A stretch of DNA of 64,000 nucleotides from Methylobacterium soli (lineage in GTDB: Bacteria > Pseudomonadota > Alphaproteobacteria > Rhizobiales > Beijerinckiaceae), in the NCBI RefSeq assembly GCF_008806385.1, contig NZ_VZZK01000007.1, positions 1 to 64,000 on the forward strand, written 5' to 3'. The notes beneath the pieces were generated by a model that was not told the origin of the DNA, ran no database searches, and was given only the letters and a program-made list of their open reading frames with translations. Shown here piece after piece: positions 18,016-28,399 of the stretch. A program made the position numbers and the translations under genes. Each line of letters starts with the position of its first letter. The stretch's first letter is position 1.

Positions 18016-18305
18016 GTCGGGCCGGTCGTCTCGTCCTCCGTCATGAAGTTCCTGGCGATGCCGGTCGCCACGGGTCTCGCCGCCATGCTGACAGGCCTGA
18101 AGGGACCTCCCCTGACGACGGCCCTCCCCTGACGACGGCGCTCGTCTTCCAGGCCCTGCCGACGGCCTCCTCCGCCGACATCCTGGCGCGACAGCTCGGC
18201 GGCGACGCCCCCTTGATGGCGGGGATCACGGCAACGCAGACTGTCCTGGCGCTCGTGGCGATCCCGGTGGTGCTGATCGGTCTCGGCACGATCGTGCCCT
18301 TGTGA
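18016..18305 (+). pseudogene. 3' remnant of an auxin efflux carrier (AEC) family transporter
   Basis: If one copy of a 17-base duplication is ignored, this strand encodes MKFLAMPVATGLAAMLTGLK, then PTASSADILARQLGGDAP and a final hydrophobic helix. These match the last two to three helices of AEC-family permeases (PTA-S--ILARQ-GGD is typical). The first eight or so helices are absent. The duplication shifts the frame and brings a stop codon, so even the fragment is not translatable in one piece. It is divergent from the LysR remnant, a common regulator/transporter pairing. Confidence 0.65.
18106..18139. repeat. 17-bp tandem duplication causing a frameshift
   Basis: CCTCCCCTGACGACGGC occurs twice with no gap (18106-18122 and 18123-18139). 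Removing one copy restores a continuous carrier reading frame to the stop at 18305. Confidence 0.9.
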
Positions 18306-18400
18306 GGGGCAAGGCGGCGAGGCCGTCAGCGGGCCCTCTGCGCAGCCGCGGGGGGCCGGGATGCCAAACGACCGCACGGGCAAGGAGCGGGAGTGATGCG

Positions 18401-19657
18401 ATGAGCCACGACGATGACGGCCTGCCGGCGCGCCGCCGCTTCCTGGCCGGGGGCGCGGCGGCGGCCGCGGGCGCCCTCACGGGGGGCCTCGCGCCGAGCC
18501 GAGGCCGGGCGGCCGAGGCGGGCCCCCCGGACATCCCCGAATGGATGAAGGTCCCGGGCGCCGATGTCGGCAGCCAGACCTACGGGACGCCCTCGCGCTT
18601 CGAGAGCGGCGTCATCCGCAACGTCCCCCAGCGCCTCAAGCAATATCTGTCGGCCTCCAGCCGCACGCCGCTGCAGGATCTCGACGGCATCATCACGCCG
18701 AACGGGCTGTTCTACGAGCGCCACCACGGCGGCGTGCCCGACATCGATCCCGCCCGCCACCGCCTGATGATCCACGGGCTCGTCGAGACGCCCCTGATCC
18801 TGACGATGGACGACATCCGGCGCTTCCCGTCGGAATCGCATATCCACTTCCTCGAATGCTCCGGCAATCCGGGCTTCGAGGCGCTGAACGGCCGCACGGC
18901 CTCGGATCTCGTCGGGCTGGTCGGCTGCGCCGAGTGGACGGGCGTGCGGCTCGCGACGGTTTTGCGCGAGGCCGGCCTCAAGCCGGAGGCACGATGGGTC
19001 GTGGCCGAGGGCGCCGACGCGGCCGCCCTGACGCGCAGCCTTCCGATCGAGAAATGCCTCGACGACGCGCTCCTGGTCTACAGCCAGAACGGCGAGCGGC
19101 TGCGCCCGCAGCAGGGCTATCCCCTGCGCGTCCTCCTGCCCGGGTTCGAGGGCAACATGAGCGTCAAGTGGCTGCGCCGGCTCAACGTGACGGCGGAGCC
19201 GGCCTATTCGCGCGAGGAGACCGCCAAGTACACGGATTCGATGCCGGACGGCACGGCACGGCAATTCACCTTCGTCATGGAGGCGAAGTCGATCATCACG
19301 CGCCCCTCGGGCACGCAGCGGATCGCAGCCGGGTTCAACGAGATCACCGGGATCGCCTGGAGCGGGCGCGGCCTCATCCGGGCGGTCGAGGTCTCGGTCG
19401 ACGATGGCCGGACCTGGCAGGCGGCGGCGCTGCAGGCGCCGGTCCTGACCCGGGCCCTGACCCGGTTCCGCCTGCCCTGGACCTGGGACGGGCGCCCGAC
19501 CGTCATCATGAGCCGGGCGATCGACGAGACCGGCTATGTCCAGCCGAGCTTCGCGGCGCTGACGGCCGTGCGCGGCCTGAAATCCTTCTACCACAACAAC
19601 GCGATCGTGCCCTGGCGCGTCGCCGCGAGCGGCGAGGTGACCAATGGCTACGCCTAG
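18401..19657 (+). CDS. soxC: SoxC-like sulfite dehydrogenase, molybdenum subunit
   Basis: The 418-residue protein has a Tat signal (ARRRFLAGG, residues 10-18). A sulfite-oxidase-type molybdopterin domain follows, with the Mo-ligating Cys153 in HFLECSGNPG, then a C-terminal dimerisation domain (ITGIAWSGRGLIRAVEVSVDDG). SoxC-type sequences are recognised by segments such as PLQDLDGIITPNGLFYERHH. It oxidises sulfite or a related sulfur intermediate in the periplasm and passes electrons to the cytochrome encoded next. No soxXYZAB genes are nearby, so a stand-alone sulfite dehydrogenase role is likely. The ATG at 18401 was chosen because the Tat motif begins there. Confidence 0.9.
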   Translation: MSHDDDGLPARRRFLAGGAAAAAGALTGGLAPSRGRAAEAGPPDIPEWMKVPGADVGSQTYGTPSRFESGVIRNVPQRLKQYLSASSRTPLQDLDGIITPNGLFYERHHGGVPDIDPARHRLMIHGLVETPLILTMDDIRRFPSESHIHFLECSGNPGFEALNGRTASDLVGLVGCAEWTGVRLATVLREAGLKPEARWVVAEGADAAALTRSLPIEKCLDDALLVYSQNGERLRPQQGYPLRVLLPGFEGNMSVKWLRRLNVTAEPAYSREETAKYTDSMPDGTARQFTFVMEAKSIITRPSGTQRIAAGFNEITGIAWSGRGLIRAVEVSVDDGRTWQAAALQAPVLTRALTRFRLPWTWDGRPTVIMSRAIDETGYVQPSFAALTAVRGLKSFYHNNAIVPWRVAASGEVTNGYA

Positions 19658-20249
19658 GCATGGGGCGCTGATCGGCGCCGTGATCCTGCTCGGGATCACC
19701 GGCTTGGCCCAGGGCACTGCCGGTTTGGCCCAAGGCGCCGCCGGCTCGACCGAGGGCGCCGCCGGCTCGACCGAGGGCGCCAAACGCTACGGCCTGGGGC
19801 GGCCGGCGCGTGCCGAGGAGATCGCGGCCTGGAACATCGACATCGACCGCGAGGGCAGGAAGCTGCCGCCGGGCCGCGGCAGCGTCGTCCACGGGCGGGC
19901 GGTGTTCGAGGCGCAATGCGCCTCCTGCCACGGCGCCCGCGGCGAGGGCGGCCTCGGGGACAGGTTGGTCGGCGGCCAGGGCACCCTGGCCTCGAACGCG
20001 CCGATCAAGACGGTGGGCAGCTTCTGGCCCTACGCGCCGACGCTGTTCGACTATATCCGGCGGGCGATGCCGATGAACGCGCCGCAATCGCTCAGCGACG
20101 ACGACGTCTACGCGGTCTCGGCCTACATCCTCAACCTGAACGGGCTCGTCCCGGACGATGCCGTTCTCGACGCGGGCGCGCTCGGCGCCGTGCGGATGCC
20201 GAACCGCGACGGATTCGTCCCCGATCCGCGCCCCGATCCGGGGCGATGA
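19644..20249 (+). CDS. soxD: SoxD-like cytochrome c subunit
   Basis: The 201-residue protein has a signal peptide, a repetitive linker, and one cytochrome c domain with haem-binding Cys92, Cys95 and His96 (CASCH) and the likely Met ligand in AMPMNAPQSLSDDDVYAVSAYIL. It starts inside the last codons of soxC (14-base overlap), the usual sign of a coupled SoxCD pair. Classical SoxD has two haem domains; only one is present here. It would carry electrons from the molybdenum subunit to the respiratory chain. Confidence 0.88.
   Translation: MATPRHGALIGAVILLGITGLAQGTAGLAQGAAGSTEGAAGSTEGAKRYGLGRPARAEEIAAWNIDIDREGRKLPPGRGSVVHGRAVFEAQCASCHGARGEGGLGDRLVGGQGTLASNAPIKTVGSFWPYAPTLFDYIRRAMPMNAPQSLSDDDVYAVSAYILNLNGLVPDDAVLDAGALGAVRMPNRDGFVPDPRPDPGR
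19701..19784 (+). repeat. In-frame 21-bp repeats in soxD
   Basis: Four 21-base units encode the heptapeptides GLAQGTA, GLAQGAA, GSTEGAA and GSTEGAK. Units one and two are similar, and units three and four are nearly identical. They form a flexible linker between the signal peptide and the haem domain. Confidence 0.85.
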
Positions 20250-20289
20250 CCGCGACCGGAAGGATTTCTCAAGCCAGGAGGCCTTGCCC

Positions 20290-20868
20290 ATGGATCAGCC
20301 CGCCCAGTTCCCCATCAGCCGTTTTCCGGTTCCGGCCCTGGCCGAGATGCCGGAGGACATCCGCGCGCGCCTGCTCGCGGTGCAGGAGAGATCCGGCTTC
20401 ATCCCGAACGTGTTCCTGGTGCTGGCGCATCGGCCCGACGAGTTCCGAGCCTTCCTCGCCTATCACGACGCCCTCATGGACAAGCCCGGAAACCTGACCA
20501 AGGCCGAGCGCGAGATGATCGTGGTGGCAACGAGCAACGGCAATCAATGCCAGTATTGCGTCATCGCGCACGGGGCGATCCTGCGCGTGCGGGCGAAGGA
20601 TCCGCTGATCGCCGATCAGGTGGCGGTGAATTACCGGAAAGCCGACATCACGCCGCGCCAGACGGCGATGCTCGATTTCGCCATGAAGGTGTCTGTCGCG
20701 GCCTACAGCGTCGGCGAGGACGACTTCGCCGCGCTGTCACGCCATGGCTTCGATCAGGACGACATCTGGGACATCGCGGCGATCTCGAGTTTCTTCGGCA
20801 TGTCGAACCGTCTCGCGAACGTGACCAACATGCGCCCGAACGCGGAATTCTACACCATGGGCCGGTAA
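20290..20868 (+). CDS. AhpD-like peroxidase-related protein
   Basis: The 192-residue protein belongs to the carboxymuconolactone decarboxylase/AhpD fold. The redox pair Cys87-x-x-Cys90 with His94 lies in NQCQYCVIAHGA, preceded by the family Glu-rich helix KAEREMIVVA. Such proteins reduce hydroperoxides using a partner reductant. It follows soxD by 40 bases with AGGAGG near the start, so it is probably part of the same operon and may handle oxidants arising during sulfite oxidation; that role is an inference. Confidence 0.85.
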   Translation: MDQPAQFPISRFPVPALAEMPEDIRARLLAVQERSGFIPNVFLVLAHRPDEFRAFLAYHDALMDKPGNLTKAEREMIVVATSNGNQCQYCVIAHGAILRVRAKDPLIADQVAVNYRKADITPRQTAMLDFAMKVSVAAYSVGEDDFAALSRHGFDQDDIWDIAAISSFFGMSNRLANVTNMRPNAEFYTMGR

Positions 20869-20884
20869 GTCCCCGAGGATCGAG

Positions 20885-20938
20885 ACCCCGACCGCAACGG
20901 GCGTGGGGTTGCGCGGGAGCCGCCCCGCATCGGGGTCA
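20885..20938. terminator. Possible bidirectional terminator between convergent genes
   Basis: GACCCCGA and TCGGGGTC are separated by about 38 bases, and a smaller CCCCG-CAT-CGGGG hairpin lies inside at 20923-20935. There is no T run, so the evidence is only the pairing and the position between two convergent genes. Confidence 0.3.
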
Positions 20939-22438
20939 GCGCGCGGGCGGCGGCAGCGCGAGGTTGACGTTCACGCTCTTCGTCTCGGTGAAACTGTCGA
21001 GCATGCCCTCGAGCGACATCTCGCGCCCGATGCCGCTCTCCTTGATGCCCCCGTAGGATTGGCCGAGCGCCTGGCCGCCGCCCTGGTTGACCTGGACCCA
21101 TCCGGCCTCGACGGCGTGCGCGGCCCGCAGCGCCCGCCCGATGTCGCGCGACCAGATATAGGCCGCCAGCCCGTAATGGCTGTCATTGGCCATGGCGATC
21201 GCCTCCGCCTCGTCGGTCCAGGGGATCGCCACCAGCACGGGGCCGAAGATCTCCTCCCGGGCGAGGCGCCAGGCATTGGAGGTGTCCGCGAAGATCGTCG
21301 GCACGGCGAAGTAGCCGCGGGTGAGCGGGCCCTCCTTGGGCGGCAGCCCGCCGGTCACGAGCCGCGTCTCGGCGCGGCTCAGCCCCTCCGAGACGTAGCC
21401 GCAGATCTTGCTGAACTGGCGCTCGTTGATGACGGAGCCGATATCCGTCGCCTCGTCGAGCGGATCGCCGATCGTCAGGGCCGAGACCCGGGCGACGAGC
21501 CGGTCGAGGAAGGAATCGAAGATGTCGGCGTGGAGGAACAGGCGCGATCCCGCCGTGCAGGACTGGCTCTGGCGCGTGAAGCGCATCGACGCCACGATCC
21601 CGTCCAGGACCCAATCCTCGTCGGCATCGGGATAGACGATCGACGGGCTCTTGCCGCCGAGTTCGAGCGAGACCGGGGCGACGCGCTCCGCCGCGGCCCG
21701 CATGATGGACTTGCCGACGGCGGTCGAGCCGGTGAAGCTGACCTTCCGGACGAGCGGATGGGCGGCGAGCGGCTCGCCGCACTCCCGGCCGTAGCCCGTG
21801 AGGACGTTGACGACCCCGGGCGGCAGGTGATCCTGGCAGATCTCGGCGATCATCAGCACCGCGAGGGGCGCGTCCTCGGCGGCCTTCAGCACGATCGTGT
21901 TCCCGGCGCAGACGGCCGGCGCGATCTTGAGCGCGGCGAGCTGCGCCGGGGCGTTCCAGGGCACGATCGCCCCCACCACGCCGATCGGCTCGCGGCGCGA
22001 GTAGCTGAGCTGGCCCTCGCCGAGGGGGATCGTCACGCCCTTGAGCTCGCCCGCGAGGCCGCCGAAATACCGGAAGGCATCGGCGACCATCCTGGCCTCG
22101 CCCCGCGCCTGGGTCCGCAGGGCGTTGCCGGTCTCGCTGGCGATCAGGCGGGCCAGTTCCTCCTGCCGCGCCTCGAGCGCCTCGCCGATGGCCAGCAGCA
22201 GCCGGCCGCGATCGCGCGCGGCCACGCGGGACCAGGACGGGAACGCGGCCGCGGCGGCCTCGACCGCGCGGTCGACATCGGCCTTGTCGCCCCTCGGGAC
22301 GTCGCCGATCGGCTCGCGCCGCCCCGGATTCTCGACGACGAGGGTCCGGCCGGACTGGGCGGGGCACCACGCGCCGCCGATCAGCATCCGCTTCGAGCGG
22401 TGATGGGGCGCGGCTTCGGCGGCCTGCGGTATCGACAT
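20936..22438 (-). CDS. NAD(P)-dependent aldehyde dehydrogenase
   Basis: The 500-residue protein has the full ALDH fold: PWNAPAQLAALKIAPAVCAGN for cofactor contact, FTGSTAVGKSIM, the general base Glu259 in LELGGKSP, and the catalytic Cys294 in SQSCTAGSR. It converts an aldehyde to its acid in the cytoplasm. The closest style is the betaine-aldehyde/gamma-aminobutyraldehyde group, but the substrate cannot be told. It stands alone, convergent with the sulfite dehydrogenase operon. Confidence 0.92.
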   Translation of the reverse strand: MSIPQAAEAAPHHRSKRMLIGGAWCPAQSGRTLVVENPGRREPIGDVPRGDKADVDRAVEAAAAAFPSWSRVAARDRGRLLLAIGEALEARQEELARLIASETGNALRTQARGEARMVADAFRYFGGLAGELKGVTIPLGEGQLSYSRREPIGVVGAIVPWNAPAQLAALKIAPAVCAGNTIVLKAAEDAPLAVLMIAEICQDHLPPGVVNVLTGYGRECGEPLAAHPLVRKVSFTGSTAVGKSIMRAAAERVAPVSLELGGKSPSIVYPDADEDWVLDGIVASMRFTRQSQSCTAGSRLFLHADIFDSFLDRLVARVSALTIGDPLDEATDIGSVINERQFSKICGYVSEGLSRAETRLVTGGLPPKEGPLTRGYFAVPTIFADTSNAWRLAREEIFGPVLVAIPWTDEAEAIAMANDSHYGLAAYIWSRDIGRALRAAHAVEAGWVQVNQGGGQALGQSYGGIKESGIGREMSLEGMLDSFTETKSVNVNLALPPPAR

Positions 22439-22912
22439 GCTGTCTCCTTCCTGCGGGCTCACGGGACCGGCCGGTCGCGTCGGAGCCCATCCTCGTCGAC
22501 GCGGCCTCCGCGCCGCGTGACGGCGCCGAGCCCCGCCCCGAGGGTGGATTGTTCCTGCGCGTTGCTCGTCCACCGCGTCGGACGCGCGGATCCGGCGCGG
22601 GACGCCGCAAGGTCCGGGACGCTAGCACGGCTGGCGCGACGCGTCTGCGGTCCGCGATCCCGATGACCCGATGCGGCGGATCGGATGCCGGGTGCTTGCG
22701 GGGCCGGCGCGGATCCCGGGTCTTGTCACCGGTCTCCGGAATCCGACCCCCGGTCCTCCACGCGCCAGTCGCTCCGTCGCGCCCCGTTTCCGCGCGCCGG
22801 CCGTCGATGGTCGGACCGGGCGACGTCCCGTCCGATCAAGCGGAGCGCGCAAAAGCTGCGAGAATACGGGCCGGGCCGCCTTCACGGGGCCGGTGCGAGG
22901 CAGGGGACGACC
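22439..22912. other. Divergent intergenic region, no gene recognised
   Basis: About 470 very GC-rich bases lie between the leftward aldehyde dehydrogenase and the rightward efflux operon. Promoters for both must lie here, but I see no clear operator, and no TetR-type regulator gene accompanies the efflux genes. Confidence 0.4.
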
Positions 22913-24031
22913 ATGGTCCGCTTTCCCTCTCCATTCCTCGCCGCGCTGCTCGTCGTCGGGCTCGGCCTGCCCGCGCGCGGCGAGCCTGCGCCCGCCGCGG
23001 CCCTGCCGGTCGGAACGGTCACGGCGCAGCGCATGGCGATCGACAAGCCGCTCGACTTCGTCGGCCGCGTCGAGGCGGTGGGGCGCGTCGCGGTGCGCGC
23101 CCGCGTCACCGGCTACCTGGAGGCGGTCGCCTTCACGGAGGGCGATCCGGTCAAGGCGGGCGACATCCTCTACCGGATCGAGCCCGACCTGTTCGAGGCC
23201 GCGGTCAAGCAGGCCCAGGGCGCGCTCGAGCGCGGCAAGGCCGCCGAAGCGCTGGCGGTGATCCAGCTGCAGCGGGCGCAGGACCTGCTCGACCGGAATT
23301 CCGGCACCGTCGTCGCCCGCGATCAGGCCCGCGCCGCCCTCGACCAGGCCAGGGGCAGCGTCATGGGCGACGAGGCCAATCTCGAGACCGCCCGCATCAA
23401 TCTCGGCTACACGACGATCACGGCGCCCATCGCCGGCCGGATCGGCCGCACCAGCGTGACCAAGGGCAACGTGGTCGGGCCCGATAGCGGCGTCCTGACC
23501 ACGATCGTCAGCCAGGACCCGATCTACGTCACCTTCCCGGTGAGCCAGCGCGAGTTCCTGCGCTACCAGCAGGGCGGGGATCGCCCCGACCGCAACAAGG
23601 TCGCGGTCAGGATCCGCTTCCAGGACGGCGCGGATTACGGTCAGGTCGGCCGGGTCGACTTCGTCAATATCAGCGTCGACCGCGCGACCGACACCGTGGT
23701 GGTACGCGCCGTCATGCCGAATCCGGCCGGCGCCCTGCGGGACGGGCAGCTGGTGCGGGTCGCCCTTCAGGTGGGCGAGCCCGAGCAGAAGGTGGTGGTG
23801 CCGCAGGCGGCGCTCATCGCCGACCAGGGCGGCGTCTACGTCTTCGTCGTCGAGGACGGGCGGGCCGTGACCCGGCGCGTCACGCCGGGTTCCGGCGGCG
23901 CCGGGCCGGATGCCGTCATCGACGAGGGCCTCTCGGGCGGGGAGGTCGTCATCGTCGACGGGCTGCAGCGGGTGCGGCCCGGGATCGCCGTTCTGGCGAG
24001 CCCGGTCGGCCCGTCGGCCAGCAGGATCTAG
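22913..24031 (+). CDS. RND efflux periplasmic adaptor (membrane fusion protein)
   Basis: The 372-residue protein has a Sec signal peptide ending ARGEPAPA and no lipobox. The adaptor modules follow: a barrel-sandwich strand ([20 protein letters not shown]), a coiled-coil hairpin (about residues 100-160), the second lipoyl half ([18 protein letters not shown]), a beta-barrel and a membrane-proximal domain. It links the inner-membrane pump encoded next to an outer-membrane channel. No channel gene is adjacent, so an unlinked TolC-like protein must serve. Confidence 0.93.
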   Translation: MVRFPSPFLAALLVVGLGLPARGEPAPAAALPVGTVTAQRMAIDKPLDFVGRVEAVGRVAVRARVTGYLEAVAFTEGDPVKAGDILYRIEPDLFEAAVKQAQGALERGKAAEALAVIQLQRAQDLLDRNSGTVVARDQARAALDQARGSVMGDEANLETARINLGYTTITAPIAGRIGRTSVTKGNVVGPDSGVLTTIVSQDPIYVTFPVSQREFLRYQQGGDRPDRNKVAVRIRFQDGADYGQVGRVDFVNISVDRATDTVVVRAVMPNPAGALRDGQLVRVALQVGEPEQKVVVPQAALIADQGGVYVFVVEDGRAVTRRVTPGSGGAGPDAVIDEGLSGGEVVIVDGLQRVRPGIAVLASPVGPSASRI

Positions 24032-24035
24032 GGCC

Positions 24036-27000
24036 GTGTTCTCGGGGATCTTCGTCGACCGGCCGCGTCTGGCGGTGGTCATCGCGATCGTCACGGCGAT
24101 CGCGGGCGCGCTGGCGCTCGTCACCATCCCGGTGGCGCAGTACCCCGATATCGTGCCGCCGCAGGTCTCGGTGACGACCACCTATCCGGGCGCGGCCGCC
24201 GCGGTGGTGGAAGCGACCGTCGCGCAGCCGATCGAGTCCCAGGTCGTCGGCGTCGACAAGATGATCTACATGAAGAGCGTCAGCGGCAATGACGGCAGCT
24301 ACACGCTCACCGGCTCGTTCGAGCTCGGCACCGATCCCGACATCAACGCCGTCAACGTCAACAACCGGGTCCAGATCGCGCTGGCCAAGCTGCCCGAGGA
24401 CGTGCGCCGCCAGGGCGTCACGGTCAAGAAGAAGTCCTCCGCGCTCCTCGGCGTGCTGGCGGTCTACTCGCCGAATGCGGTGCAGGACCCGCTCTTCATC
24501 TCGAACTACGTGACGATCAACCTCCTCGACCGCATCAGGAGCACGCCCGGGGTCGGCGACGCGACGCTGTGGGGGCCGCAGGATTACGCGATGCGGGCCT
24601 GGGTGCGCACCGACCAGCTCACCGGCCTGAACCTGACCACGGGCGACGTCATCGCGGCGATCCAGGCCCAGAACGTGCAGGCGCCCGTGGGGCGGATCGG
24701 CGCCCGCCCGATCTCGAACGAGCAGCAGCTCCAGCTCAGCATCCAGACCCAGGGGCGCCTGAGCTCGGCCGACCAGTTCCGCGAGATCGTCCTGCGCACC
24801 AACCCGGACGGCTCGTTGCTGCGCCTCGGCGACGTCGCCCGGGTCGAGCTCGGCGCGGCCAATCTCGACCGCGAGACCCGGCTGAACGGCAGCCCGGCGA
24901 CCGTGATCGCGATCTACCAATCGCCCGGCGCGAACGCCCTCAAGACCCTCAAGGAGGTCGAGGACCGGGTCGGCGCCCTCGCCAAGGCCTTTCCCGAGGG
25001 TCTCGCCTGGAAGGTCACCTACGATCCGACGACCTTCATCACCGAGACGGTGCACGAGGTCCAGAAGACCCTGGTCGAGGCCTTCGTGCTCGTCGTGATC
25101 GTGGTGTTCCTGTTCCTCGGCAGCCTGCGCGCCACGCTGATCCCGACGCTCGCCGTACCCGTCAGCCTGATCGGCACCTTCATCGCCCTGAAGGCGGTCG
25201 GGTATTCGGCGAACTCGGTCTCGCTCCTCGCCCTGGTCCTGGCCATCGGCATCGTGGTCGACGACGCCATCGTGGTGGTGGAGAACGTCGAGCGCGTGAT
25301 GGAGGAGCACCCCGAGCTCTCGCCGCGCGAAGCGACGAAGCGGGCGATGGCCGAGATCACGGCCCCGATCATCGCGATCACCCTCGTGCTGCTCTCGGTC
25401 TTCGTCCCCGTCGCCTTCGTGCCCGGCATCTCGGGCGAGCTGTTCCGGCAATTCGCCGTCGCGGTCGCGGTCGCGATGCTGATCTCGGCCATCAACGCCC
25501 TCACCCTGTCGCCGGCGCTCTGCGGCGTGCTGCTGCGGCCCCATCACGGCCCGCGCCGGGGCATCATGGGCCTGATCATGCGGGCCATCGACCGGGTCCG
25601 CGACGGCTACGGCGCCGCCGTGGCGCGCATCGTGCGCCTCTCCGTGATCGGCCTCGTCCTGGCGGGGGCGGCCGCCTACGGCGCGCTGCTTCTCGCGAAG
25701 GTCACGCCGACCGGCTTCCTGCCGGAGGACGACCAGGGCGCCTTCTTCGTGGTGGTGCAGCTGCCCGAGGGCGCCTCGGTCGGGCGGACCTCCGAGGTGG
25801 TGGCCCGGGCCGAGGCGATCCTGCGGCAGGAGAATGCGGTCGCCGACACCACCTCGGTGGTCGGCCTCAACTTCATCGACAATTACTCGCAGGCCAACGC
25901 CGCCTTCCTGGTGGTGACCCTGAAGCCCTTCGAGGCGCGCCAAGCGGCCCAGGACGGCGCCACGGCGATCATCGCCCGCCTCGGCGAGCGCTTCCGCGAG
26001 ATCCAGGGCGGCACCGTCGTGCCCCTGGCGCCGCCGCCCATCATCGGCCTCGGCACCGGCGGCGGCTTCGCCTACGTGCTGGAGGATCTGCGCGGCGGCG
26101 ACCCGAAGGCGCTCGCCCAGGTCCTGCGCGGCCTGGTTGTGGCGGCCAACGAGGAGCCGCGGCTCAACCGCGTCTTCAGCACCTTCTCGGCCACGAACCC
26201 GTCGGTCTACCTCGATATCGACCGCGACAAGGTCCAGATCCTCGGCGTGCCCCTGGACAGCGTGTTCCAGGCGCTCCAGGCCTCGCTCGGCGGCTATTAC
26301 GTCAACGACCTGAACCTGTTCGGCCGGACCTGGCAGGTGCAGGTCCAGGCCGAGGCCGCCGACCGCACGAAGATCGACGACATCTACCGCATCAACGTGC
26401 GCAACCGGGACGGCGAGATGGTGCCGCTGCGCTCGCTCGCCGAGGTCCGGATCGTGGTCGGCCCGCCCGCGCTGATCCGCTACAACAACCTGCGCGCCGT
26501 CACGGTGCAGGGCTCGCCCGCCCCGGGCATCTCCTCGGGCCAGGCGCTCGCCGCCATGGAGAGCGTCGCCGCCCGCACGCTGCCGGCGGGGTTCGCGGGC
26601 GAGTGGACCGACACGGCCTTCCAGGAGAAGCGCGCGGAGGGCAAGACCGCGATCATCCTGGGCTTCGCAATCCTGTTCGCGTTCCTGTTCCTGGTCGGCC
26701 TCTACGAGAGCTGGACGATCCCCGTGCCCGTGCTGCTCTCGGTCACGGTCGGCATCGTGGGGGCCTACGCCGCGATGGTGTGGGGCCGGCTCACCCTCGA
26801 CCTCTACGCCCAGATCGGCATGGTGGTGCTGATCGGCCTCGCGGCCAAGAACGGCATCCTGATCGTCGAGTTCGCCAAGGAGCAGCGCGAGCGCGGCGTC
26901 CCGCTCCGCGAGGCGGCGACCGAGGGCGCGCGCCTGCGCTTCCGCCCCGTGATGATGACCTCCTTCGCCTTCATCCTCGGCCTGCTGCCGCTCGTGATCG

Positions 27001-27221
27001 CCACGGGCGCCTCGCAGCTCGCCCGGCGCAACGTCGGCACGCCGGTCTTCGGCGGGATGATCGCGGCCTCCTTCCTCGGCATCTTCGTGATCCCGCCCCT
27101 CTACGTCGTCTTCCAGAGCCTGCGCGAGCGGGCCTGGGGCCTGATGCGCGGCAAGAGCGGGCGGCGGCCCCCGAAGCCGGCGGAGCCGGCCGGCACGCCG
27201 GGGCAGCTTCCGGCCGAGTGA
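24036..27221 (+). CDS. RND efflux pump, AcrB/HAE1 family
   Basis: The 1061-residue protein starts at a GTG four bases after the adaptor stop. It has twelve transmembrane helices and two large periplasmic loops. The proton-relay pair Asp409-Asp410 is in [18 protein letters not shown], and the helix-ten Lys is in [19 protein letters not shown]. It exports hydrophobic or amphiphilic compounds by proton antiport. The exact substrate range cannot be told from sequence. Confidence 0.95.
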   Translation: MFSGIFVDRPRLAVVIAIVTAIAGALALVTIPVAQYPDIVPPQVSVTTTYPGAAAAVVEATVAQPIESQVVGVDKMIYMKSVSGNDGSYTLTGSFELGTDPDINAVNVNNRVQIALAKLPEDVRRQGVTVKKKSSALLGVLAVYSPNAVQDPLFISNYVTINLLDRIRSTPGVGDATLWGPQDYAMRAWVRTDQLTGLNLTTGDVIAAIQAQNVQAPVGRIGARPISNEQQLQLSIQTQGRLSSADQFREIVLRTNPDGSLLRLGDVARVELGAANLDRETRLNGSPATVIAIYQSPGANALKTLKEVEDRVGALAKAFPEGLAWKVTYDPTTFITETVHEVQKTLVEAFVLVVIVVFLFLGSLRATLIPTLAVPVSLIGTFIALKAVGYSANSVSLLALVLAIGIVVDDAIVVVENVERVMEEHPELSPREATKRAMAEITAPIIAITLVLLSVFVPVAFVPGISGELFRQFAVAVAVAMLISAINALTLSPALCGVLLRPHHGPRRGIMGLIMRAIDRVRDGYGAAVARIVRLSVIGLVLAGAAAYGALLLAKVTPTGFLPEDDQGAFFVVVQLPEGASVGRTSEVVARAEAILRQENAVADTTSVVGLNFIDNYSQANAAFLVVTLKPFEARQAAQDGATAIIARLGERFREIQGGTVVPLAPPPIIGLGTGGGFAYVLEDLRGGDPKALAQVLRGLVVAANEEPRLNRVFSTFSATNPSVYLDIDRDKVQILGVPLDSVFQALQASLGGYYVNDLNLFGRTWQVQVQAEAADRTKIDDIYRINVRNRDGEMVPLRSLAEVRIVVGPPALIRYNNLRAVTVQGSPAPGISSGQALAAMESVAARTLPAGFAGEWTDTAFQEKRAEGKTAIILGFAILFAFLFLVGLYESWTIPVPVLLSVTVGIVGAYAAMVWGRLTLDLYAQIGMVVLIGLAAKNGILIVEFAKEQRERGVPLREAATEGARLRFRPVMMTSFAFILGLLPLVIATGASQLARRNVGTPVFGGMIAASFLGIFVIPPLYVVFQSLRERAWGLMRGKSGRRPPKPAEPAGTPGQLPAE

Positions 27222-27433
27222 GCGCGGGCCGGCGCGCCCGACACGGGCCAGGGCGACCGGTCGAATAGAGTGGGCAGAACCGTAGAATAGTCGCCCCAGG
27301 GCGCGCTTCGACCTCAGGTTGAGATCGCTCGACGCGCGCGGCCCTGCAACGCCGAAGCATCGGCCGCGCGATGATTGTCATTGAGCATACGGACACGCTT
27401 TCGCCTCAGTGGAATTGCTGCATCATTGCCATC

Positions 27434-27667
27434 ATGAGCGAGTCGTCCATCTTCGAAGTCCGAATCACGACCAGCGAGACCGGCAGCATCCTGCGCGGAC
27501 CGACCGAGCGCGAGGTGGCCACGAAGGCCGAGACCCTGATCCGCAGGGTCCATGCCCGCGGCGAGCTGATCGGCTTCAGCATCATGGGACCGAGCGCGGC
27601 CGGAATCGGCCGGTTGCGGGCCTATCTCGAGGATGTCCTGATGGAGGTCACGCGCCTGAGCCTCTGA
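27434..27667 (+). CDS. Small hypothetical protein
   Basis: A 77-residue soluble protein (SESSIFEVRITTSETGSILR at the start, LRAYLEDVLMEVTRLSL at the end) with balanced composition. It looks like a real alpha/beta small domain. An upstream in-frame ATG at 27371 would add 21 residues containing two cysteines; I prefer the internal ATG but cannot be sure. The family is not recognised. The 212 bases between the RND gene and this start show nothing definite. Confidence 0.55.
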   Translation: MSESSIFEVRITTSETGSILRGPTEREVATKAETLIRRVHARGELIGFSIMGPSAAGIGRLRAYLEDVLMEVTRLSL

Positions 27668-27837
27668 CCGGGCGCGGCCAATCGGACCGGGCCGCCCCGC
27701 GGCCGAACCCGGCCGTGATCCGGGCATCGAGGCCCATCCCGGGATTCCGGGCCGGGACCGGTTTCCGGCCGGCTCAAGATCTGCGCAAGGATGCCGGGCG
27801 ACGCGCCGGCAAGCCGGGCGCCGGCTCGGATCGCGGT

Positions 27838-28101
27838 TCAGGATAGGTGGACGGGTTCGGCCTGACCGTGCAGCCACAGGCCCGCGAAGGTCAGCGTGGC
27901 CGAGTAGACGGGCTTGCCGCCCTCGTCCTTCACCAGCACCGTGAAGGTTCTCTGGTCACCCTCCCGAGGGATTTCCTCGCGGGCGATGTCCGGCAAGAGG
28001 CGCTTGGCCTGCTCCCGCACGTTCTCCAGCTCCGCGAGTTCGGTCCCGGTATCGTCGAACCGGGGACCGCCATCGTGGACGTCGAAATAATACCGCGCCA
28101 T
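27838..28101 (-). CDS. DUF6894 family small protein
   Basis: The 87-residue protein begins MARYYFDVHDGGPRFDDTGTEL, the hallmark of the small DUF6894 family common in Hyphomicrobiales. A helix (ELENVREQAKRLLPDIARE) and a strand pair (TFTVLVKDEGGKPVYSATLTFAG) follow. Function is unknown. The ATG at 28101 was chosen because family members start at this motif; a longer frame to 28215 reads through non-conserved residues. Confidence 0.8.
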   Translation of the reverse strand: MARYYFDVHDGGPRFDDTGTELAELENVREQAKRLLPDIAREEIPREGDQRTFTVLVKDEGGKPVYSATLTFAGLWLHGQAEPVHLS

Positions 28102-28399
28102 CTCCGGCTCTCCGCAAGCAACAGGCGGGAGCACACATGTCTCGCAGCCGCCGGCGCCCGAGATCACAGCCAGCGATGGCCGGCTTCTGCACGAATGGGC
28201 CGTGCGGTGCCACAACCTGGGTCAACTCCGCGCGTGAGGCCTCGGCCCTCCTGGCGCGGCGCCAGGGCCCGGCGGGAAGGCCGCCTCGCGGCGGGGCCGA
28301 ACAGCTGGTAGGCGGCTCGAGCCCATCCGACAGGATGGTGCCGGCGCGAGGGGAGCGCCCCGGCATCTCCCATCGCCCGATGCGCATGGAGCGACCGCC

